Assembly (NCBI GenBank): GCA_023245475.1
Contig: JAHFKF010000052.1
Location: 1 to 9,813, forward strand
DNA from: Candidatus Levyibacteriota bacterium
GTDB lineage: Bacteria > Patescibacteriota > Microgenomatia > Levybacterales > UBA12049
DNA length: 9,813 nt
Direction of reading: 5' to 3'
The notes beneath the pieces were generated by a model, which was given only the letters and a program-made list of their open reading frames with translations, had not been told where the DNA came from and made no database searches. Position 1 is the stretch's first letter, and the number at the start of each line of letters is the position of its first letter. Shown piece after piece: positions 1 through 5,020 of this stretch. Made by a program: the position numbers and the translations under genes.

Positions 1-464
1 TGCCGAACCAACATAAAAAAGACCATCTCTGCTTCAGTTGTTTCGATCGTTTGATGAAAGAGTGAGATCAGCTGTTTGCCATTTCCCGGCTTTAAGCTAT
101 CCAGAAAAAGAAATAATGTTTGTGGCAGTTTAAACAGGCGAGGGGTTGCAGTTTTGAGTAGTCCAAGGGAGCTTCTATCGAGTTCTTTGCCTTCCCAAAT
201 GATGGTGGTATTGCTTTCGGCATTCTTTTCTAAGTAACTACTAAGCGCGGCAAATTCTTCCTTCTTTTTTTTGCGAGCGAAGAACTGTTCGATGAAAATT
301 GTTTTAGTTTCAGCAAAGAGTCCTCCGCCTTCCAAAAGTTGGGCTAAGTCAGTCAGACTGACTTTTTCTCCATCCACAATTTGAGCATCCGGCTCTTTGT
401 CGCGAGCTTCAGTAAAATATTTTCGTGACGCAGCAATATCGTCACCATGAATTATTGTTAGCAT
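1..464 (-). CDS. holA: DNA polymerase III delta subunit (HolA), N-terminal part, cut by window edge
   Basis: This is the N-terminal 154 codons of a protein reading leftward off the window. The delta subunit is the clamp-loader component that opens the sliding clamp ring. The translation begins MLTIIHGDD, the usual start of delta proteins in this kind of genome. It continues with an LLEGGGLFAETKTIFIEQ stretch (about residues 43-60), corresponding to the delta region around the strand that follows the first helix. It reaches MVFFMLVR at the cut, matching the conserved segment that opens domain II/III of HolA. There is no P-loop, as expected, because delta has lost ATP binding. The ATG lies 1 nt past the TAA of the upstream TPR gene (TAA-C-ATG), so it is probably translated by re-initiation, and no separate promoter is visible. 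The assignment rests on these motifs from memory of the family. The C-terminal collar domain is outside the window. Confidence 0.8.
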   Translation of the reverse strand, partial: MLTIIHGDDIAASRKYFTEARDKEPDAQIVDGEKVSLTDLAQLLEGGGLFAETKTIFIEQFFARKKKKEEFAALSSYLEKNAESNTTIIWEGKELDRSSLGLLKTATPRLFKLPQTLFLFLDSLKPGNGKQLISLFHQTIETTEAEMVFFMLVR

Positions 465-465
465 G

Positions 466-2289
466 TTAATTGAGACTGGTTAGTAATTTTTCAATCAAGG
501 TAATTTCACTTTGTAATGCTTCCTTAAGGGTTGGGTTATCAATCGTTGTGAGCGTTTTTGTTTCAATAGTGTGTGCCTTTTGCAAATCAATCCGAGCAGC
601 AGTCTTATTGCCGATACCCATATAATAAATCCCTCGTTGTGTATATGCAGACGATGTTTCAGGTTCAAGCCTAATTGCTGTATTATAGTCAGTTAATGCT
701 TTATCAAATTTTTTCTGTTGAAAAAAAATGTTTCCTCGGGTTGTATAGGCAGGGGCATACGTGGGACTTTTTTGAATAGCAAGATTAAGGATTGCCAATG
801 CCTTATCGATTTTTTTATGGATGTAGTATATCCCGGCTATCGAATTGTACATACTAGCATCACTTGGAGTTGCCTTTAATACCTCATCAAAGTCGGCAAA
901 AGCTTTATCAAGTTGCTGTTGTTCCAGATAGAGCATTCCTCGTAAATAATATGCATCTGCTTTAAGGCGACTAGGAGGATTATGCTTGAGTGCTTCAGTG
1001 AAGGTATCTATAGCAAGTTGTGGTTTATCAAGTTCTCGGTAAACAATAGCAAGGCCGGTATAATTATTAGGTCGCTCAGGATTCAGTTGGATAGCTTTCT
1101 TATAACTATTAAGTGCTTCGGTTAAGTTGCCAAGTTTTCGATAATCCCCCCCGCGGTTATAATAAGCGAGATCATCGTTAGGATTTATTTTCAGCACCTC
1201 ATCAAAATCCTTTATTGCAAGCTCATGCTGTCTTTGGTCACTAAAAACGACTCCACGATTAAGATATGCGTCTCTATATTTGGGGTTTTGTTTGATTACG
1301 TCGGTATAATCCTTTTTGGCAAGTTCAAGTTCATTGTTGCCGTAATAAGAGGCACCTCTATTATATTGGTTAACAATATCGTTAGGTTTGACTCTGAGAG
1401 CTTGGGTAAAGTAATCAATTGCTTGTTTATATTTCTGTTGCTTGTAATTGGTTTGGCCGAGATATGAGTAGGGCGTACTTTGTTCAATGAAAGCATCAGC
1501 GCTTGGAATTTCTTTGAGAGCGAGCTGAAACTCTTTCTCGGCTCCGACAAAATCATTTTTTTGATATTTTGCAAGACCAATGACAATTAGACTCACATAG
1601 GCAGCATTTTTTCCTAAATCTGTTTGTAAGACAAAGTCTTTTCTCTCAGCCAAAGATCTACTCAATAATTCTCCTTTTGCTTCAGGCAAGAGGAGAGCAG
1701 CAGCACTCGCGTTATGGAAAAGAGTAATATGAATAAGTGCTTGTTCCCTGCTATCTCTTTGATGAACATATCTGCCCCAGAGGAGCATATCCACTCTATT
1801 CTTCTTCCCTTCTCGTATTGCATCCTCATCGGTTTTCACTGGCTGCTCGATTGGAGTAATAGCTATCTCATCAGGATATTGTTGTAGCTTGTCACTAATA
1901 TTTTCTCTGGTAAGCGAGTCGCTATCTGGGGAATCTAGTTGGGCTATTCCTACGACAAATTTACTATTGGGTTGACTGCGTTGAGAAATATTGTATATTA
2001 CCAAACTTCCAAGGAGTATCCCAATGATGAGACTCGCAAGTACAGCGACTGTGCGATAGTGGTTCTTTTTTACAAAGAAGAGAGTCATAAAATTGCCAAC
2101 TAAGAGGCAAATTATCCCAATAATGATGGCGTGTGCAATTAACGTGTCTACGTATTGCTCAAGAATACCGATGATTTTTAAATATGAGAATCCAATTCCT
2201 GCAATAATAGCTCCCAGTATGATTTCATAAAGCTTATCACCTGTTTTAGAAAGGAAATGTTGGGCTAGTATTTTATTTTTTGTAGGCAT
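466..2289 (-). CDS. Membrane-anchored tetratricopeptide-repeat protein
   Basis: This 607-aa protein has three predicted membrane segments near the N-terminus (about residues 20-40, 51-72 and 80-100). A soluble linker domain of unknown type follows (about 108-225; it includes FVVGIAQLDS and VDMLLWGRYV). Then come about ten consecutive TPR units of roughly 34 residues (about 231-581). The repeats show the usual TPR pattern: small residue at position 8, AxxDF/AxxxY at 20-24, and P at 32, as in DKALTDYNTAIRLEP. TPR arrays bind peptides or scaffold complexes, so a specific function cannot be read from sequence. The fold suggests a membrane-tethered protein-interaction platform, and the side of the membrane is not certain. 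The ATG is 5 nt after the stop of the upstream metallopeptidase gene, with no clear Shine-Dalgarno, so it is probably translated by coupling. The gene is followed 1 nt later by holA. Confidence 0.85.
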   Translation of the reverse strand: MPTKNKILAQHFLSKTGDKLYEIILGAIIAGIGFSYLKIIGILEQYVDTLIAHAIIIGIICLLVGNFMTLFFVKKNHYRTVAVLASLIIGILLGSLVIYNISQRSQPNSKFVVGIAQLDSPDSDSLTRENISDKLQQYPDEIAITPIEQPVKTDEDAIREGKKNRVDMLLWGRYVHQRDSREQALIHITLFHNASAAALLLPEAKGELLSRSLAERKDFVLQTDLGKNAAYVSLIVIGLAKYQKNDFVGAEKEFQLALKEIPSADAFIEQSTPYSYLGQTNYKQQKYKQAIDYFTQALRVKPNDIVNQYNRGASYYGNNELELAKKDYTDVIKQNPKYRDAYLNRGVVFSDQRQHELAIKDFDEVLKINPNDDLAYYNRGGDYRKLGNLTEALNSYKKAIQLNPERPNNYTGLAIVYRELDKPQLAIDTFTEALKHNPPSRLKADAYYLRGMLYLEQQQLDKAFADFDEVLKATPSDASMYNSIAGIYYIHKKIDKALAILNLAIQKSPTYAPAYTTRGNIFFQQKKFDKALTDYNTAIRLEPETSSAYTQRGIYYMGIGNKTAARIDLQKAHTIETKTLTTIDNPTLKEALQSEITLIEKLLTSLN

Positions 2290-2294
2290 ACAAG

Positions 2295-2675
2295 TTAGTA
2301 ACGTATCTTTTGTTTATATTCTTTAAAGAGTTGATTTGCAAGGGTATGGAGATTTCTGCTTTTTGTTTTGTGGGGAAGCAGTGCCCCTGAAAAATTCTTC
2401 GGAATATGGAGCAGTTCGTGAATTAGCACTTTTTTCTGTTTATCGCTATTTAGACGGTCATAATGTTCTGCCAAGACCTCTATTACATATGATGGCTCGA
2501 TGTTAAGTGCTTTCTGAAAAATTTTTGGGAATGCCCATGTGCGTGCATATGCTCTGACTTTGGAACCGGTAGTTCGATAGCAATGAATACGGTTCATATC
2601 AATGTGTGGTAACTCGATTGTGTGTAGCACATGAAGAAGATCCTCTTTTACATCTGTTGCTTCCTGCCATTCCAT
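2295..2675 (-). CDS. Putative zinc metallopeptidase, PhageMetallopep-like family
   Basis: A 126-aa soluble protein without a signal peptide. It contains a zincin signature, LIHELLHIP (H86, E87, H90), followed by SGALLPHK with H102, a likely further ligand. The early blocks MEWQEA, IHCYRTTGS and RAYARTW, then YVIEVLAEHYDRL, match what I recall of the small 'putative phage metallopeptidase' family found in archaea, phages and CPR bacteria. Its substrate is unknown. I chose the ATG at 2675 over an upstream TTG at 2711 because the family normally starts with ME[WY]xEA. The 12 extra codons would also lie over the ribosome-binding site and the end of the preceding gene. It sits 10 nt after the glycoside hydrolase stop and 5 nt before the TPR gene, inside one operon. 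The family call is from motif memory only. The zinc-peptidase fold is more certain than the family name. Confidence 0.72.
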   Translation of the reverse strand: MEWQEATDVKEDLLHVLHTIELPHIDMNRIHCYRTTGSKVRAYARTWAFPKIFQKALNIEPSYVIEVLAEHYDRLNSDKQKKVLIHELLHIPKNFSGALLPHKTKSRNLHTLANQLFKEYKQKIRY

Positions 2676-2685
2676 ACGCTTTAGA

Positions 2686-3831
2686 TTACCACACCTCCTT
2701 TGCCCATGCAAAGAAATTTTTGACGGTTAACAAGAATCCAATCTTTCTTTCTGGCATATCCTCTTTGTCTTGAGCTTTTGTTGGGGCAGATCCTTTTTCT
2801 GTTTCAGCAGCGAGAACCTTTTTGATAGGCAACAAAGGGAAGCCTTTGGTTTTTGGCAATTGTGCAAGGGCGTCATATTGTTTGGTTACCCCTTCTGGAT
2901 GTATAAACGAAAACTTTTGGAATGGTCCCATGTTTGCTCCCAATACAAAGGGAGTCACAGCAACGATATTTGCATCATTCCAAATTGTGTCGAATGTCTC
3001 ATGATAATACTGCATGATTTGATCCTCGGATACAGCATGATTGTCCCAGCCTGTTTCGGTGATAAATACAGGCAAGTCTTTTCCACTCAGACTTTTGGCA
3101 AGTTCCCGCTCATAACGAAAACTGCCAACGCCTGTCAGACTTGTCGCGTTAGGGGGTTGAGAAAAGCCTGGATTGGGGTATGAGTGACTACTAATGCCAT
3201 CGATTTGGTTAAAGATACCGGGTATTGCTCCTTGCATGGCTCGCATGAAATCATATTGGTTCATAAATTCTGTGCCTTTATTGGGCGCAGCATTATCAAG
3301 TCCAGCACTAATGATGAAATAATCCGGGCTTTTGGATTTAAAGACAGTTACCGCAGCATTAAGTACTTCTGCGTACTCTGAGGGGTTTATCGTGCCTCCC
3401 CACTCATCTGCGCGATTTACTTCATTGGAGATAATAACGTATCTATTTTTCGTGGGCCAAGCAAGTGTATTGAGGAAGTTAGCAAAATAGACAATATCAT
3501 CAGGTGTGGTTTTACGCCACACAGTTTTATTAGCAGGATCTGAGCTTGTTGCTAGTCTTACCAACGGGATAATGTGGTATCTTTTGCATTGATCCATGAA
3601 GTGTTGCCATTTACTGGTGTCGCGATCGGTTGCTTGAATAGGGATGGTGACATATCCCCAATCTCCGCCATTGGAATTAACGAGCTTTGCTGCTTGTTCT
3701 AGCTCGGTAGCTGCAAGGATATGAATGCCTATTTTGTTGTTTGGACGTGCCAGAGGATTCTCAATTGCCTGAGCTTGCCCCGGCATAAAAAATAGAAAGA
3801 GTGCTGTCGCAAAGAGGAATTTTTTGACCAT
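2686..3831 (-). CDS. Secreted glycoside hydrolase, clan GH-A-like TIM barrel
   Basis: A 381-aa protein with a clear Sec signal peptide: positive MVKK, hydrophobic core about 5-17, and an AQA cleavage site near residue 22. The mature part looks like a (beta/alpha)8 glycosidase of clan GH-A. The probable acid/base is E137 in IISNEVNRADEW (Asn-Glu after strand 4), and the probable nucleophile is E259 in VFITETGWDN (end of strand 7). Aromatic and HSYPNPG loops around 215-222 would line the cleft. GH-A enzymes cleave beta-linked polysaccharides, but the exact family (GH5-, GH39- or GH53-like) and substrate cannot be read here. The last 40 residues are a charged linker, then an amphipathic, aromatic-rich tail (about 364-381) that could attach to the membrane surface. 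It is the first gene of a leftward operon and appears to start leaderless. The signal peptide and both catalytic glutamates make the class fairly firm. Confidence 0.75.
   Translation of the reverse strand: MVKKFLFATALFLFFMPGQAQAIENPLARPNNKIGIHILAATELEQAAKLVNSNGGDWGYVTIPIQATDRDTSKWQHFMDQCKRYHIIPLVRLATSSDPANKTVWRKTTPDDIVYFANFLNTLAWPTKNRYVIISNEVNRADEWGGTINPSEYAEVLNAAVTVFKSKSPDYFIISAGLDNAAPNKGTEFMNQYDFMRAMQGAIPGIFNQIDGISSHSYPNPGFSQPPNATSLTGVGSFRYERELAKSLSGKDLPVFITETGWDNHAVSEDQIMQYYHETFDTIWNDANIVAVTPFVLGANMGPFQKFSFIHPEGVTKQYDALAQLPKTKGFPLLPIKKVLAAETEKGSAPTKAQDKEDMPERKIGFLLTVKNFFAWAKEVW
2692..2701 (-). promoter_or_regulatory. Strong Shine-Dalgarno inside the end of the upstream gene
   Basis: The minus strand reads AAAGGAGGTG, a near-perfect anti-16S match, within the last codons of the glycoside hydrolase. 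It is 18 nt from the chosen ATG of the metallopeptidase (2675), longer than the usual 5-9 nt. No other in-frame start codon lies closer, so either the spacing is truly long or re-initiation after the hydrolase stop (TAA at 2686-2688) uses it. Confidence 0.55.
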
Positions 3832-3837
3832 GATTTA

Positions 3838-3843
3838 ATTATA
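3838..3843 (-). promoter_or_regulatory. Extended -10 promoter of the leftward operon
   Basis: The minus strand reads TGTTATAAT, a consensus TATAAT with an extended TGn element (3838-3846). Only 6 nt separate it from the ATG of the glycoside hydrolase, so transcription would begin at or next to the start codon and the mRNA would be leaderless. No good -35 is visible at the expected spacing (GAGATA). Confidence 0.6.
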
Positions 3844-3867
3844 ACATCAATGAGACTTGATATCTCT

Positions 3868-3895
3868 TTGATTCTTATGAAGAAATAATTATAAT
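3868..3895 (+). promoter_or_regulatory. Promoter of the DUF3800 gene
   Basis: A -35-like TTGATT (3868-3873), a 16-bp spacer and a consensus TATAAT (3890-3895). The ATG at 3903 follows after only 7 nt with no Shine-Dalgarno, so the transcript is probably leaderless. It lies back to back with the promoter of the leftward operon. Confidence 0.65.
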
Positions 3896-3902
3896 AAAGT
3901 TC

Positions 3903-4472
3903 ATGAGAAAAACCAAATTATACTGTTATGTCGATGAAACAGGGCAAGATGGTTTACACAATTTCTTTTTAGTTTCAGTAGTCATCACAGATCAAGTTAA
4001 AAGAGAGGGATTAGAAAATCAACTAAAGGGAATCGAAGTTAGTACAGGAAAGAAAAAGTCGAAATGGACAAAAACCAAAAGTGAGATTCGTCAAAAGTTT
4101 ATCAAGGAAATTATTAATGTAAAAGATCTGAAAAAATCAATATTTTATTCTCTGTATCCTGACGGAAAAGCATATACACATCTTACTTCACTTTCAGTAG
4201 CAAAAGCAGTATTGGCAAAAGAAGAGAATAATTATTCTGTGACAGTAATTATTGATGGATTAACGAAAAAGGATACAGAAAAAGTAAGAACAGATTTAAA
4301 ACAACTGAGAGTAAAATATGACAATATTCGTGGAATGAAGGACGAACAAAGTGTATTCTTGCGTTTAGCTGATTGTTTTGCTGGTTTTATCCGTGACTAT
4401 ATTGAAAAACAATCATATGCACAAGAATTATTCGAAAAGCTAAAAGAGAAAGAAATTGTTGTTGAGGCCTAG
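3903..4472 (+). CDS. DUF3800 family protein (RNase H-like fold)
   Basis: A 189-aa soluble protein. The N-terminal YCYVDETGQDG (D11, E12), a central VTVIIDGL (D118) and a C-terminal RLADCFAGFIRD (D157) are the hallmark acidic motifs of DUF3800. Their spacing fits an RNase H-like nuclease core with carboxylate residues for metals. Family function is not established, and members are common in mobile or defence contexts. By eye the gene is clearly richer in A and T, and in Lys codons, than its neighbours, which hints at recent acquisition, though no mobile element is nearby. It has its own promoter, stands alone on the plus strand, and has no visible plus-strand terminator. It ends 5 nt from the convergent end of an unidentified small RNA. 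Length is slightly below typical for the family, but all key motifs are present, so it is probably intact. Confidence 0.75.
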   Translation: MRKTKLYCYVDETGQDGLHNFFLVSVVITDQVKREGLENQLKGIEVSTGKKKSKWTKTKSEIRQKFIKEIINVKDLKKSIFYSLYPDGKAYTHLTSLSVAKAVLAKEENNYSVTVIIDGLTKKDTEKVRTDLKQLRVKYDNIRGMKDEQSVFLRLADCFAGFIRDYIEKQSYAQELFEKLKEKEIVVEA

Positions 4473-4476
4473 ATAT

Positions 4477-4501
4477 AAAAAACCAACTTGTATAGAGTTG
4501 G
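4477..4501 (-). terminator. Intrinsic terminator of the small RNA
   Basis: On the minus strand, a perfect 6-bp stem (CCAACT / AGTTGG) with a 7-nt loop is followed directly by six T. There is no T-run on the plus side, so it acts leftward and ends the RNA that starts near 4571. Confidence 0.8.
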
Positions 4502-4571
4502 CAACCCAGAGCAAGTCTGGCTAATCCTAGTTTCTTGCGAAAGCACACTCCATACGGTAGGTTTTCAGATC
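4477..4571 (-). ncRNA. Unidentified small RNA of about 95 nt
   Basis: It is bounded by a near-consensus promoter and an intrinsic terminator, with no open reading frame of note between them. Visible folds on the minus strand are UUUC-GCAA-GAAA (4531-4542, a GNRA tetraloop), CCAGA-CUUGC-UCUGG (4506-4520), and the terminator hairpin. The first hairpin's GCAAG and the second hairpin's CUUGC loop are exactly complementary over 5 nt, so a kissing contact or an alternative helix is possible. A weaker helix may close ACCUA with UAGG. I looked for SRP RNA (GGAAGGAAGCAGC), tmRNA, RNase P and 6S hallmarks and found none. What follows the terminator is the antisense of a gene end, so this is not a leader of a downstream gene and should act in trans. 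The 5' end is estimated from the -10 position and could be off by 2-3 nt. Confidence 0.7.
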
Positions 4572-4577
4572 TCCCTT

Positions 4578-4606
4578 AGTATATCTCCTTATATCTTACT
4601 TGTCAA
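4578..4606 (-). promoter_or_regulatory. Near-consensus sigma-70 promoter of the small RNA
   Basis: On the minus strand, a perfect -35 TTGACA (4601-4606), exactly 17 bp of spacer, and -10 TATACT (4578-4583, one mismatch). This is the best promoter in the window and implies strong constitutive transcription leftward. Confidence 0.85.
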
Positions 4607-4644
4607 TTGGGTGTACTGCATGTGCTTTAGCCATAGAACCACTT

Positions 4645-4736
4645 GACAACATCACATATGATTGGCTCATATGTCAGAGATACCATCACCCCGAGAACCA
4701 GCTCGTGAAGCCTCAGTCATCACCCGTTGTCTTTTT
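4645..4736. other. Inverted-repeat element that can fold as a three-way junction, unidentified
   Basis: In the gap between tRNA-Gly and the small-RNA promoter, a 92-bp stretch is closed by GACAAC (4645-4650) and GTTGTC (4726-4731). Inside are a perfect 8-bp hairpin (ACATATGA, 5-nt loop, TCATATGT; 4654-4674) and a second arm made of GAG/CTC, TCAC/GTGA and GAG/CTC (4677-4714) with a 6-nt loop AACCAG. Five T follow on the plus strand (4732-4736), which favours that orientation, but I see no convincing promoter on either strand. It could be a structured RNA, a processed trailer of tRNA-Gly, or a recombination site. Confidence 0.45.
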
Positions 4737-4753
4737 AGCCCCATCCTTATCAC

Positions 4754-4780
4754 AAAAAAACTCAACAGCTTTCAGTTTTG
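4754..4780 (-). terminator. Possible weak terminator of tRNA-Gly
   Basis: Just after the tRNA on the minus strand, AAAACT and AGTTTT can pair around an 11-nt loop and run into seven T. The stem is A/T-rich and the loop is large, so it is only a candidate. Confidence 0.3.
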
Positions 4781-4783
4781 GTG

Positions 4784-4855
4784 AGCGGGCGATGGGAGTC
4801 GGACCCACTACATTCTCCTTGGGAAGGAGACATTCTACCGGTGAACTACGCCCGC
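4784..4855 (-). tRNA. tRNA-Gly (anticodon CCC)
   Basis: A full 72-nt cloverleaf. The acceptor is GCGGGCG/CGCCCGC (7 perfect pairs) with discriminator T, as expected for glycine. The D arm is GTTC/GAAT, the anticodon arm is TCTCC-TTCCCAA-GGAGA, the variable loop has 5 nt, and the T arm is GTGGG/CCCAT. CCA is not encoded (CAC follows). The T loop is TCCGACT, with C where T55 (the pseudouridine site) is nearly universal. Confidence 0.93.
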
Positions 4856-4871
4856 AACGAAATCCAGCATC

Positions 4872-4880
4872 ATGATAGCA
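4872..4880 (-). promoter_or_regulatory. Possible extended -10 for tRNA-Gly
   Basis: The minus strand reads TGCTATCAT, a TGn plus TATCAT, about 16 nt upstream of the tRNA 5' end. No good -35 is seen, so this is tentative. Confidence 0.4.
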
Positions 4881-4921
4881 AATTATTGAAGAAATTGCAT
4901 GCGGTGAATTAGGAGGGTGTG

Positions 4922-4988
4922 TCATCCCGAATTTATTTCGGGATCTTCTTGGGGTTAAGATTAAGATGCTGAACTAAATTCAGCATGA
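4922..4988. repeat. REP-like pair of palindromes
   Basis: Two separate perfect 8-bp inverted repeats, each with a 5-nt A/T-rich loop: ATCCCGAA/TTCGGGAT (4924-4944) and ATGCTGAA/TTCAGCAT (4966-4986). They are 21 bp apart and bounded by TCAT and ATGA. Neither is followed by a T-run, so they are not ordinary terminators. The layout resembles dispersed intergenic palindromic repeats, but only one copy is in this window. Confidence 0.6.
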
Positions 4989-5013
4989 AAAAAGAGATCG
5001 TCAAGAGACATCT
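4988..5013 (-). terminator. Intrinsic terminator of the LysM gene
   Basis: On the minus strand, AGATGTC pairs with GAC-G-ATCT (7 pairs, one bulged G, 4-nt loop TCTT), followed by C and six T. It begins 8 nt after the LysM stop codon. Confidence 0.65.
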
Positions 5014-5020
5014 GCAAAAA

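Noticed and set aside
2676..2711. Upstream TTG start that would add 12 residues to the metallopeptidase
   Set aside because: The added residues overlap the preceding gene and the ribosome-binding site, have no Shine-Dalgarno of their own, and do not look like the family's N-terminus.
2770..3381. Plus-strand frames inside the glycoside hydrolase and other antisense frames in polX, htpX and the TPR gene
   Set aside because: They lie opposite well-supported genes and show no recognisable domains or start signals.
4501..4575. Plus-strand resemblance to a SAM-I riboswitch (GGCAACC ... CTAATCC)
   Set aside because: The essential 5' half of that riboswitch is missing, and the promoter and terminator place the transcript on the other strand.
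4620..4742. Minus-strand GGGGCTAAA start and AAAGCACATGCAGTAC resembling tmRNA ends
   Set aside because: There is no tRNA-like 3' domain, no tag reading frame ending in a typical ALAA, and the length is far too short.
4600..4925. Open frames on both strands between the small RNA and the palindromes
   Set aside because: They run straight through the tRNA-Gly gene and the structured element, have no promoter or ribosome-binding site, and resemble no protein family.
4966..4987. Second palindrome of the REP-like pair as the LysM terminator
   Set aside because: It has no T-run on the minus side, and a better hairpin with six T lies between it and the gene.
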